64,000 nt of DNA from positions 16,235,892 through 16,299,891 of the forward strand of contig JAZBQD010000001.1 in NCBI GenBank assembly GCA_036583965.1, in the 5' to 3' direction. Below are positions 47,601 through 59,439 of this stretch, piece after piece (position 1 is the stretch's first letter; the number at the start of each line of letters is the position of its first letter). This stretch comes from Prunella strophiata (taxonomy: Eukaryota; Chordata; Aves; Passeriformes; Prunellidae). A model generated the notes under the pieces. That model was not told the origin of the DNA. It searched no databases and saw nothing but the letters and a program-made list of their open reading frames with translations. Made by a program: the position numbers and the translations under genes.

Positions 47601-50600
47601 TGTGTCAGCCCCACAGTCAGCTGGAGACCTGGCCACACAACACTCACAGCCTCCACCAGGGCTGGGAGGAATTTCTTCCAGTAATTCCCCCCCAGATGGA
47701 AGAAACAGCCCAGGATCTCATGACCTGTGCTGTGAACTTCACTCGGATCCTCACTGAAAGGAGTTTGTTTGTAGAGATTTTCTTTGTATTTACTGACCCA
47801 AACAGAGGAAGTTCTCTGTCGTTTTCTTTTCATTGCAATATTTTCTTGGAATATTCTTTTGTATGTTTTTGCTTTCTTTTTGTTTGTGTGTTCTCTAGGA
47901 GGCACGGAAGAAATTTCCAAACAATGTAAGAACCAGGCTTTTCCTTCTGAACGTGACATTTTATTCTCAAAGGACTCTCATCTGTGCACTTGGGACTGTG
48001 CTCCTGAGACAGAGCTCCTTGGAAACAGCCACAGATTCAGGGGTTGTGAGTTTGGGGTGTCCTGTTTGATACAAATGTCTTGGGTTGCCAGATGACACAT
48101 TGACTTCCTTTGCTAAATCCTCCCCAAGACAGCTAGCTCAAATTGAGAAATCTTAATAAACACCTTGCCTGATAATGCTGGCTTACCAATAGAATTGTCC
48201 CTTGCAGGACAAATATTCCTTATTCCAGCATGTCCTATTCCACTGAATTTTCCTCCCACTGGAAGTAGGACCAATTTTACCCAGCAGAGAATCCTGGCAG
48301 GCTCAGAGGGTGACCTTCCACAGGGCCTGGCCATGGCCCACTTTGCTGAGGCACCATCACAAAATCCCTTGCCATTGCCCACCTGCTGCAAATGACACTA
48401 AAGGTGGAGCTGAGACAACAGTTTATTACAAAATGTGATTGCAGGTCCCATTTTTCTTCATTAATCTAATGTTAAACATAACCTATTACAGGGGTTCCAT
48501 TTAAGGAACAGATGGTAAATACAAGTTAATGCAGATACAGATTAAAAAGTATTGGCAACAGCTAATGCATTTACATAAAGCACAAAGCCAATAAGTGCAA
48601 AATGTTCTTTAAAACTGTGCTTAAATAATGGAAAATTAAATCCTTTGATAGATTTGTTTTTAAATTTCTTCAGTTACAAAGTATTTCAGTGAAGTTACAG
48701 GGTAAAGGGCACCCAAGATCTCTGCCTATAATACTTCAAGATTCACTCTATTAAGTATTTTGAAGATTTTCATTGCATTTTATATTTTTCCTGAGCTACA
48801 GTGTCAGACAAAAGCATTGCTTGAGCAGGGGAGCCAAGAATGGAAGCTGAGGTGCCTGGGCTTTTCCAGAGGGAGGAAGTGCTGGTTCAAGAATAGCACA
48901 GCAATTGTTTGCCTAAGAAAAACCCCAAAGAATTCAGCTTCCACACAATAAAAGTGCAAACTGTGCTGTGTGAAGCAAGGTATTCCCCACTCTGCACATC
49001 TGCACACAGCCTGCATCAGAATCCTTTCTCCTTCACCCTGCTGGTCCCCATGGCACTCACAGCCTCCTCCCAGGGAAGATCAACCAAAGCTCCTTTGCCT
49101 TCCTGCTTGCTGCTTTCCCATGCAGGTGGATGGGGCTGGTGAGGATCCAGTCCCTGGGGTATGGGCAGAAGGGTTTGGGATCACCCTCTGAGAGAATTTC
49201 TAGGAAAAGGGCAAAAAAAAAGTGGCCAGACCCTATCCTAGTGTTGGCTGGGATAGAGGTAAATTTCTTCAGCCCACTCCCCACTTTGTGTTTGGCTTGA
49301 TGAGAAAATGGCAGAAATGATCCTGTTAAAAATGTGATTTTTTTTTTTTTTATGTTAAAACAATATCTAAAGGAATTCCCTACACTTAATTAAAAAATGA
49401 GACAGACTCAGGTGACTCTGCAGGACCCTACTTCTGTGCTTGCCTCTGGCTGTAGCCAAGTGAGGGAGACACAATTGTGTGTCCACAAAATCATCTGCTA
49501 CATAGCTGGGTCTCCCAAGCTCTTCTGGAGAACCAGGATCTCAAGCTCCTTGAAAATATCACAAATGCAAGTCAGAGCTGCAGGGACTCAAACAGAAAGA
49601 TTCTATTTTCTCTCTTTTTCTCCTTTAATCTGCTCTCCTCGTTTTCTCTCTGCTGTCTCACCTCCCTGTCTTTCTTTGTGTGTGTTTTGAGGTATGCAGA
49701 TTTTTACAACTATTTATACTTAATCAAACAAAACCTCTTGCTTTGAAAACAAGAATTATTCAAACATCTCAGGAAGAAAAGACAATGAGTGGCTGTTGTT
49801 CACTGTAGCAAAATAAAGCAAGACAAAGAAAGTTTAGATTTATTACCAAACAGAAACCCAGTGCTTGCAAAACAATTTGCTTTAAGTGCAGTAATAATTC
49901 CTTGAGGCAGATTATATGAGGCTCTTGCACATGAGTTGCATTTCAATAGTGAGATCCAGCTCAATCTAGCAAGGAGATACAGCTCCAAAGTTTAGAGCAA
50001 GCAGGCTTTGGCTAGAAAATGTGCTTTTCAGAATCACTGCAGGATCTAGAAGGATTGCTCTGCAATTTTTCAACCATCCAAGGTCATGGAGTTTTTGGTT
50101 GTTTATTTTTTCATTTTAGTGATGAGCTGCTGCAATCTCAGAGTAATGGCATTCTATGGATATTATTCCATCAGAGGAATGGAATCATGTAGATATTATT
50201 TTCCATAACACCTACAAACTTGCTGGTTTGTTGATTCAGGGACTTCACCCCAAGGAAAAATACTCAGAGTTCAGCTGGGCTGGCTTGCTGGCCCCTATTT
50301 AAGGATGGAGCTACTGGTGGTGTTGGGAAGGGGAGGGAGGGTGGGACAGTGGTGCCACCTCTGTGGAGGACAACACACTCTGGTGCCCAATTCCTGACTC
50401 ACTGTGGAGCTCCTGTGAGGTAAGAATCCAACTCAAAGCATTTTCCTGTCCCCCACCCAGTTTTTCCTCTGCCCTGCTCCTTCTCCAGTTTGTGAAAGCC
50501 TGGCTTGAAATTACTTAGAATCCACTTTACTTAGGTGGGTTTTCTTATACATATAGAACATTGCACTGTTACAAATAATAAATTCTTTCCCTTCCTTAGC

Positions 50601-53600
50601 AGCCTCCAGCACATATAATTTTGGCAAGCAGCTTGAATAAACATGTCTCTTCCCATCAGGGCTGCATAAACATATTGGGTGCTGCCTGATCCAAGACACC
50701 TTTACTCTTTCCTAGGCTTTTGTGCAGTTTGCTGCAGGATGCCATGGAAAAATTGGAGTTTCCAGCATGACTGAAAGTGCTCTCTGCAGATATTTAATGT
50801 ACAAATGATTTTTCTTTCACAATCTCCCTTGCTCACTCTCTCTCCCATGTTCCACTTGGAAAGCAAACCCATCAGCATTTATTTATGTGAGCTCCACTTC
50901 AGAATGAGGTAGGACTACCATTCTTCTTGTTTGTTTTTTTCAGCCTCATCTCAGTTTCTTGTGCTCTTGGAAGGCTCCTTGTCTCATTTCCCACTTGGCA
51001 TTGACTCAGTAATGGATTTTCTCTTGTTGTCTCCAAGGCTACAGCACTAAAAAGCCCCAGAGGAGTTGGGTACTTGACTGGAAAGACACCAGAGATGTGG
51101 AGGCCCTGCTTCTCCTTGTCAGCCAGCAGAAATCATTTTTCCTGGGACTTCCAAAGGGAAAAACACAGGGCTGCAAGCACCAGCTGCCCATGAGGTGTCT
51201 GCCATCCCTTCACCCCTTTGCAAACCTCAGCTTGTGCATCCATCCCCTGGAGATGCTGCCAGGAGTCCTTCAGGACCCATTGTGGAGGTCTAAAAGCCTC
51301 TGGCAGAGCTCTGGCTCCAAGCCATGGTGCTGTTCATGGGTCCTGCTGTGCTCCTGGGCTGGGGGAACAGGGAGGTTTGGACATTGGCAAACTCTGCTCA
51401 CAGCCATCAGCAGGAATGTGCAGTGCTGCTCTGGAAAACACAGTTTCAAATGGAAGAACTGTAAATATATAAATTATAATAGAATTTAATGAATAATTGG
51501 GCCAGATATACTATCCAGTTTAGACTCTTCTCTTGTACCCTAGGTGGAGTTTAAAATGTTACAGTAACTTAGCTGATGATTTTTTTTTTTTTTTTTTTTT
51601 TTTTACTTTAAAGCTGTTTTGAAATTTTCAAATTTTCAGGATGAAAAACCAAGTTTTTGAGAGTTTTCACCTGAGAAAAAGCAGTTTTTAGCTCAGACTG
51701 GAGATTTTGTTAGTGGTAAAAGGTACCAGACTAATCAATACCACTCCTGGCTTGGTCAGGAGGACAAGGGACAAGAAAGTAAATCAGACCTTAAAGAAAG
51801 TATCAATCTAGGCAGCCTCATGGCTGAGTATCAAAATAGTAGTCAAATTATTTAAACCCACATTTTTACCAGAGTAAATCTAACAATGGGGCAATTTTCA
51901 CCCTTATTTCCTAATGTCAACCATTTCACCATCTCAGTTTAATCCCAGAAAGTTCCTCTCTTCCCTGTGCCTTACCCCAATGTGATTCTGTGGAAAGGAG
52001 ATGGGATCCAGACACCTCCAACACTTCACCTGCTGGAAGCTCAGATGGCATAGAGACCACTTAAAATGTCTTATCAATATATTGCCTTTGAAATGTGAAC
52101 AGATCAAAGCTAGGATTTTTGAGCAGAATTACTTAAGAATTGAGCTGACAGCTTATTTCCATTATTATTAATGGTAGCATTAACAGGACAGTCACACTCC
52201 AAGGGAGCTTTGCACTGTGCACACATGTCAAAGGCAAATTCCCTGCCCAAATAACAAACAACTGAAAAGAATTCACTTCCTTGTTTCTTTATTTTTGACA
52301 ACAGTGAAAATTTCAAATGGAGACACTGAAGATTGAATTCCAGTCTCCAGTGCCACCTGCAATATCAAGAAATACATTTGAATATAATGCAAACCTCATG
52401 AAACACAGGGGGAAGCATTTTAGATTTAGAGTCACCTGAAAAACTACTGGTCACACACTGACACAAATAATTCATTTTACTCTCTGTCCCAACCTTTTCC
52501 ATTTTATCCATCAATACTTTTCTTTCTGGCTGCATCATTTGAACTTATGTTGCTGTGATAATTAATATGTGTTTCATCTAGTTTGAGCCATGAAAGTTTC
52601 TGGTTACTTGGAAACTCTTCCCATTGTCCTGATTTTAATTAAATTGTTCCACTTTGCACCTTTCAGGAGATTTTATTAAAATAAAATCCCATCTAGGAGG
52701 GAATCTGGATATTTCTTACCAAAAAGGGGAAAATTGATGGAGTTTAGGTATTCCAAGAACAGAAGTATTTAAATTCTAGATCTCTCAGATGGATCATACC
52801 ACCTTAGCTCAGATCCACTCCAGGATTTAGACTCCCAAATGAGATTTTGGCATAATTTAGGGGCCTATTTCCAAGAACAGGATGCTCCAACTTTTGCATA
52901 GGTCTCCAGGTGTGGAGAATTATTTACAATTTATCAACTGGCCCATTATTCTGGCCCTGAGGTTTAGTGAAAATGCAGAGGGGAGCTCTGCCTTGTTTGG
53001 GAGTGCTGCTCCATGAGCAGCTGAGGTGGAGCTGCAAGGAAACCCAAAATACCCTGTTCTAGAGGAAAGCAGTGTCCTGCTGCCCTGGATGGGACTGGTG
53101 GACACTGGGGACTTTTCCAGTCACTTTTCAGCTATGGCTCTGACCAAATTCTTTGGATCAAAATGTTCCAGTGATTTTGGATATATGTCAGGTTCCTGAC
53201 CAATTTCCCTAAGGATAGATCAGTTTAAATTATAAAAGTAAATATTCATCTGAAGGTGGCAGGAACTTGTGGCACCCTACTTCACAGCCCCAACTACAGA
53301 TTAATGTTTATGTTATTATTTTTGTGTTATAGAATGGTGGTTTTGTTATTATTTTTAAGAGAAAAACATGGATTACATCATGTGTTTAAAAAAAAAAAAA
53401 AGGATATAAATATATAAATCCCTTCCAGAAGGGAAGTGAACGTAGAGCCAGTGACCACATTTCTCCAAGAAACTTCTTTTTACTTTGAGCTACACTTTTT
53501 TGAAATATGACTTCTCCAGAAGGTGTTTGTTCCATGGTGTTGGTTTATTTATTTTTATTTTCACCCACAACCGAATGGGTTTTATGCACTCAGACTTTCC

Positions 53601-54754
53601 TGGGCAGGGAGTGCCAGCCCAAAGCAGGAGCAGCCACACTGGGAGCAGCAGGAGGAGTGAGGGGCTCTGGAGTGATGTGCCCTCCACCCCTGGAGTGCCA
53701 GTTTTTGGGGGTTTTTTTGACTTTTTGAGTCAGAGGCACGTGCACAGCAGTCCTGTGGCAGGTCCACAAGTCAGTGCAGAGACAAATCCCCGTGCCCAGT
53801 CAGCTCCCAGAACTAAAACCCCAGACTGGCAGTACATCAAGAACCAGAATTTGTTCCAGGTTTCAGCAAATGCAGCATGGCAGGTGTACAATGGAATTTA
53901 GGTCAGGCAGGGGAGAGAGATCAACAGCACAGAGCCATGGGCTCTCAATTTGACTAATCAAAGACTGGCCAGGGGTTTGGTGCTGGCAATGGAAGTGGCA
54001 AACAGAGGATAATTACATGCTTGGGGAAAACATCCCCTTGGGCACTTGTAGGCAGCTCAGATCACCAGAAAGGATTGTGATAAAAAACAGAATGGAATAA
54101 CCAGGTTGGCTGGTAGCAGCCAGAAATCTACTGCAATAATCATAATCCAGGCTCTGCAAAGAGATTTTTTTGGGGGGAATACTGAAGGACAAGGCAAGAA
54201 AAGTGTGTAGGGAAGTGCAGCTCTGTAGCTGCTGTGGTTTTGGAAAACCAGAATTTTAATGACTCCTGTATAAGAATAAGAACAATCTGACACATTAGAT
54301 TTAGCAGAGAACTCAGAGATAAACTTCTTAATTTTCATGACAGATGTAAAATATTTAAAAATATTGCTTGGAAAACGGCTCTATATTTCAAGCAGGTGTT
54401 CAACGAAGCCTTTGCAGCAGCATGAAGATGTCTGCAGAAATCTAAAGCACATAAATCCAAGGAAATACCCCTGAGGTTAAGAAGGAGGATGTAATGTAAA
54501 TTATTCATAGCTGGAAATTAGTAATTAGTCATTTGGTGACAGGGGAGACAGGAAGCCCAAACCCCTTAAGTTCATTAAGGGGTTCCAGGCCCTTTTTCAG
54601 CCAGGCTGCAAAGTGACAGCCAGAGGAAAAGCCACAACACAGCCAGGTAAGAGCACCTGGAGTGCTGTGCCAGCTCTGGCCCCTCAGGTTGGGGAGGATG
54701 CTGAGATCTTGAGCACATCCAGAGGGGACAGAGAGGGGCTGGGAGCACAAACCC
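41656..54754. other. 13 kb intergenic stretch, no gene recognised
   Basis: No CR1 or other repeat is clear to me apart from T/A tracts (T21 at 47190-47210, T24 at 51581-51604). The longest non-repeat reading frame in the intergenic part of the window is here (47306-47959, -, 217 codons). It has no recognisable domain, unremarkable composition and no supporting signals, so it is not called as a gene. Unannotated lncRNA exons cannot be excluded by eye. Confidence 0.45.
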
Positions 54755-55128
54755 TGTGAGGAAGCACTGAGGGAGCTGGGGGTGCTCAGCCTGGAGAAAA
54801 GGAGACTCAGGGGTGCCCTCAGCACTCTGTACAGCTCCTGAAAGGTGCCTGGGCTCAGCTGGGCTTGGGCTCTTTCTCCAGGAACTGACAGAACCAGAGC
54901 ACACAGCCTCAATGGAAATACAGGTTGGATATCAGGAAAAAGTTTTTTACAGAAAGGATGATAAAGTTCTGGAATGGCTGCCCAGGGAGGTGGTGGAGTC
55001 ACCATCCCTGGGTGTGTTTAACAAAGCCTGGATGTGGCACTGGGTGCCAGGGTTTAGGTGAGCTGTTGGGGCTGGGTTGGACTCAGTGATCTTGAAGGTC
55101 TCTCCCAACTCTGTGAATTCATCCTGTG
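54755..55128 (+). mobile_element. CR1 LINE 3' end, + strand
   Basis: It runs from GAGGGAGCTGGGGGTGCTCA and GCCTGGAGAAAAGGAGACTC through GGTTGGATATCAGGAAAAAG, CTGCCCAGGGAGGTGGTGGA and GTCACCATCCCTGGGTGTG to GGTTGGACTCAGTGATCTTG and AAGGTCTCTCCCAACTCTGT. It is the best-preserved CR1 of the window and includes the 3' terminus. Confidence 0.93.
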
Positions 55129-55779
55129 AAGAAGAGGTTGTGCTGCAGGAGCAGCTTGTGACTCAGAGAGTCCCAGGGTGTGAGTAAAGCTCTGCCCTCC
55201 AGGTGGGTGTGGAAGGAGCAGATAAAGACCCTGCCCACAGAGGAGCTGCCAAAGCACTGGCAGTGACACCTCAGTGCCTTGGAGGATGTCCCTCAGCCAC
55301 TGGAGGTCACCTCACCCCAAGGGGTTGAATATTTGGCATTGTGAATACACCAAAATATGGCACTGGGGTTAAATATTGCACTTTTATTCATTTTGAGCAC
55401 TTTGGGGCAGGGGCCAGAGTGACCCAAGGACTTACACAGGGAGCATGCAGTGCTTATGGAGCCTCGTGTTCCCTGGGAATGCAGAATGCTGCTCCTGGAA
55501 AAGAACTGGAATGAAAAGATTCAAATAAGTATGGGAAATGGAAGTGCATAAAGATAAAATAAATATTTTATTATAATAAATGTAATAAACAGAGCTGTAG
55601 AAAAAAAAAACCCAGTTATTTTAACAATTGATGGTTCATATTTGTAGGAGTTATGTTATTTAACTAACACTTATTGGATTTTGGGAGCTGCTTTGGTAAG
55701 GATTTTTTGGTTTGAAATAAGAAAACTGGAAAAATGAAATGAAACTTGGACCCTTTATAAAACAAATGAATATATTTTG
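55129..55779. other. intergenic stretch, nothing recognised
   Basis: Moderate-GC then AT-rich DNA between two CR1 fragments. No gene or clear element is seen. Confidence 0.4.
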
Positions 55780-55870
55780 TAAGGCCACCCTTCCTATGGC
55801 AGTGGTGTTGAAACAAGAAGATTTTTAAGGCCCCTTCCAACCCAAACCATTTTATGATTCTTTGATTATA
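55780..55870 (+). mobile_element. CR1 3' terminal remnant, + strand
   Basis: Only the last bases of a CR1 remain: AAGGCCCCTTCCAACCCAAA followed by CCATTTTATGATTCTTTGAT, the typical terminal repeat region in sense orientation. Confidence 0.75.
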
Positions 55871-57010
55871 ATTCAAATAAAGAATTTATAACTTGTGGGG
55901 CCAAACTTTGGTGAAAAAAAAAAAAAAAACCTTTGAAAGAATGGGTTTAAAAAATCTGCAAAATTTAAATTTTAACATGAGAATGCACTTTTATTTAAAA
56001 ATATTATTAGGAACAAGGGCATAAAGTTATTTAAGCTGGTAATTTATTGCAACAAGTTGGTTTCATAGACTCAAACTGTGCAACAGATTTAGGGAAACTA
56101 TTTCCTAGGGGATGGAGACCTCCATTTGAATTTTCCCACAAAAAAAATGAATGAGGGTTGACAGTCTGGAATAATTTTAACAGGCCTGTGCATTTGTTAC
56201 CTGCAGTTTGTTATACAGAAGAAAAGAAAATGTACACAAGGTTGAGAGCAGCCACAGTATAGCAACAAACTGCTCAAACAGGGCACATATATAGGTCAAG
56301 AAAGAGTTTCCATGGAGTGGGAAAAGCAGGGAAAGAAGATTTAGGAGACAGAAATAATTATTGGGGGAATTTTTGGCATGTGGACACTGTCAGGATAGAG
56401 TCAAGCAGGCAACTGAAGCAAAGTTGGCCAGTTTTTGCTGAAGGAGCAGCACAGCAGTGAGGATCATTTTTACAGGGCTGAGGGAGGAAATGAGAAGATT
56501 ACACATAAATCAACAGAATTGGAAAAATGTAATAAGATAGAATTCTGACAAATGCTGCTTTAAAATACATTCACTTATAAAAAAGCTCTTACCAAAGCTG
56601 CACATAAACCCATAAGCTACCAGGAGTTGGAATAAGAGACTCTGGGGTTTTACTCATAAAAATGTGCTGACATGGTCGGGTCAAATTTTTTTTTTCCATG
56701 AAGTTTAACAGTAGGATCAGAATGTACATCCATGCATGGCTTGAGAAGAAAAATGTCCAATTTGAGGAGTCTGGTACCAGCCAGTGAATGAGATTAAGAA
56801 AATGAGATCTTAACACAGGGAAAAGCTCCTGCTTTTCTCCCATGAAAAAAGAGTAATCACACTGTCAGCAGCAAAAATGATGCTGTTCCAGTGATGCTGG
56901 AAATATCACATTGCATTTGCTGTGGCAATGCAAAGCTGACAAAGATTTACACATTTCCTTCCTCCTGACTTTATTTTCTTTACTGTGTTTTACATTTTAA
57001 ATAGAAAGTT
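55871..57010. other. intergenic stretch, nothing recognised
   Basis: AT-rich, with a poly-A run at 55915-55930. No gene or repeat family is recognised up to the duplicated block flanking the minisatellite. Confidence 0.4.
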
Positions 57011-57210
57011 CTTGCAGAACAAAACAATGGAACAAAAAAATGTTGTCACAAATGCAGTTATATTATTTAATAAACACACTGATCAAAAGGAATTTTTTTT
57101 AGTTCCTCTTTAACCAGGGTAGATTTATAATATTCATGTCAATAGACTAAAAATACATTTAGATTGTAACAATGGTGCCTGGAATTATGAGCAGGCATCA
57201 GAGTGCTCCA
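57011..57210 (+). repeat. left copy of block flanking the 12-bp array
   Basis: It shares, in the same order, CTTGCAGA, ATGGAACAA, AGTTCC, TCTTTAA, ACCAGGG, AAAAATAC, ATTTAGAT, AATGGT, ATGAGCA and GCTCCA with 58729-58985. Similarity is patchy with many indels, so the duplication is old. Confidence 0.75.
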
Positions 57211-57228
57211 GTCACAGATGCTAGATAA

Positions 57229-58728
57229 GCACTGACAAGGGCACTGACAAGGGCACTGACAAGGGCACTGACAAGGGCACTGACAAGGGCACTGACAAGG
57301 GCACTGACAAGGGCACTGACAAGGGCACTGACAAGGGCACTGACAAGGGCACTGACAAGGGCACTGACAAGGGCACTGACAAGGGCACTGACAAGGGCAC
57401 TGACAAGGGCACTGACAAGGGCACTGACAAGGGCACTGACAAGGGCACTGACAAGGGCACTGACAAGGGCACTGACAAGGGCACTGACAAGGGCACTGAC
57501 AAGGGCACTGACAAGGGCACTGACAAGGGCACTGACAAGGGCACTGACAAGGGCACTGACAAGGGCACTGACAAGGGCACTGACAAGGGCACTGACAAGG
57601 GCACTGACAAGGGCACTGACAAGGGCACTGACAAGGGCACTGACAAGGGCACTGACAAGGGCACTGACAAGGGCACTGACAAGGGCACTGACAAGGGCAC
57701 TGACAAGGGCACTGACAAGGGCACTGACAAGGGCACTGACAAGGGCACTGACAAGGGCACTGACAAGGGCACTGACAAGGGCACTGACAAGGGCACTGAC
57801 AAGGGCACTGACAAGGGCACTGACAAGGGCACTGACAAGGGCACTGACAAGGGCACTGACAAGGGCACTGACAAGGGCACTGACAAGGGCACTGACAAGG
57901 GCACTGACAAGGGCACTGACAAGGGCACTGACAAGGGCACTGACAAGGGCACTGACAAGGGCACTGACAAGGGCACTGACAAGGGCACTGACAAGGGCAC
58001 TGACAAGGGCACTGACAAGGGCACTGACAAGGGCACTGACAAGGGCACTGACAAGGGCACTGACAAGGGCACTGACAAGGGCACTGACAAGGGCACTGAC
58101 AAGGGCACTGACAAGGGCACTGACAAGGGCACTGACAAGGGCACTGACAAGGGCACTGACAAGGGCACTGACAAGGGCACTGACAAGGGCACTGACAAGG
58201 GCACTGACAAGGGCACTGACAAGGGCACTGACAAGGGCACTGACAAGGGCACTGACAAGGGCACTGACAAGGGCACTGACAAGGGCACTGACAAGGGCAC
58301 TGACAAGGGCACTGACAAGGGCACTGACAAGGGCACTGACAAGGGCACTGACAAGGGCACTGACAAGGGCACTGACAAGGGCACTGACAAGGGCACTGAC
58401 AAGGGCACTGACAAGGGCACTGACAAGGGCACTGACAAGGGCACTGACAAGGGCACTGACAAGGGCACTGACAAGGGCACTGACAAGGGCACTGACAAGG
58501 GCACTGACAAGGGCACTGACAAGGGCACTGACAAGGGCACTGACAAGGGCACTGACAAGGGCACTGACAAGGGCACTGACAAGGGCACTGACAAGGGCAC
58601 TGACAAGGGCACTGACAAGGGCACTGACAAGGGCACTGACAAGGGCACTGACAAGGGCACTGACAAGGGCACTGACAAGGGCACTGACAAGGGCACTGAC
58701 AAGGGCACTGACAAGGGCACTGACAAGG
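57229..58728. repeat. perfect 12-bp minisatellite, 125 units
   Basis: The unit GCACTGACAAGG is repeated with no visible substitution or indel for exactly 1500 bp. It is purine-rich on the + strand (8 of 12). Because 12 is divisible by three, five of the six frames stay open; the minus strand reads as 4-residue repeats (LVSA, LSVP, PCQC) of more than 500 codons. These are artefacts of the array: there is no start context, splice signal or homology to any protein I know. Confidence 0.98.
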
Positions 58729-58985
58729 CTTGCAGACAGCAAAAAAACAAATGGAACAAGAACATAAGAATTTTGATCAGGCACCACAATTCGTCCAGTT
58801 TTTATTTTATTTTAATGTAAAAGGACCTGATGACAAAATGGAAATTTGATTTTAGTTCCATCTTTAAACCAGGGAGTAGAATGATGATATTCAAAGTGCT
58901 CAATAAGACTCTAAAAATACCATTTAGATGTGTAAATAATGGTCCTGTGAAGTGTAAATGAGCACTTGGGCAGTCAGAGGCTCCA
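58729..58985 (+). repeat. right copy of block flanking the 12-bp array
   Basis: It begins with CTTGCAGA at the base after the last array unit and follows the same motif order as 57011-57210, ending at GGCTCCA. It is about 55 bp longer than the left copy through scattered insertions. Confidence 0.75.
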
Positions 58986-59360
58986 TAGCTCTCCAGAGTG
59001 GCATGTGGTCAAGGAGAGAGAACCATTATCTGCTCCAACAACTCACACTGTAATTAATTTATTTGTTCCTGCATGCACTTGCACTGGTGATGCTTCTTAC
59101 AAGCTTTTATAGAAGTATAATAAAAAAATATTCTCTGTAAATGACTTCTGATTAGAAAACCTTGAAAGCATTTGCATTGTAAAATACAACTTTCCAGAAC
59201 CATTCCCAATCCTGTAAACACTGTACCTACTAAAATGTGCCATTCCTCTGATGGCTGAGGCATTCATGTGCTGGCAATTTAAAATCCAAAACTTACAGTC
59301 TAACCATTGTACCATGAAGGAGCTGGGAAATGTGATAACGCATTGCTTTGGGATTTTCAT

Positions 59361-59439
59361 GAAGGGCAGTGACAGGCAGTGACAGGGCAGTGACAATCAC
59401 TGGGAGTCCTCAAGGGCACTGACAAGGGCAGTGACAAGG
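59361..59439. repeat. degenerate patch of the 12-bp satellite motif
   Basis: Irregular units of GGGCAGTGACA, then CAAGGGCACTGACAAGGGCA and GTGACAAGG, so one full match to the main array unit plus variants (GCAGTGACAAGG), about 0.63 kb downstream of the array. Confidence 0.8.

Noticed and set aside
47306..47959. 217-codon minus-strand reading frame, longest non-repeat one in the intergenic part.
   Set aside because: No domain, no paralog I know, no splice or promoter support; plausible by chance in 54 kb.
57229..58728. CRISPR-like array.
   Set aside because: Units are 12 bp, directly abutting with no spacers, in a vertebrate genome: a minisatellite.
57198..58789. Two minus-strand frames of more than 500 codons (LVSA and LSVP repeats), looking like a giant repeat protein.
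   Set aside because: They are a consequence of a 12-bp array whose length is divisible by three; five of six frames are open. No start context, splice site or known protein supports them.
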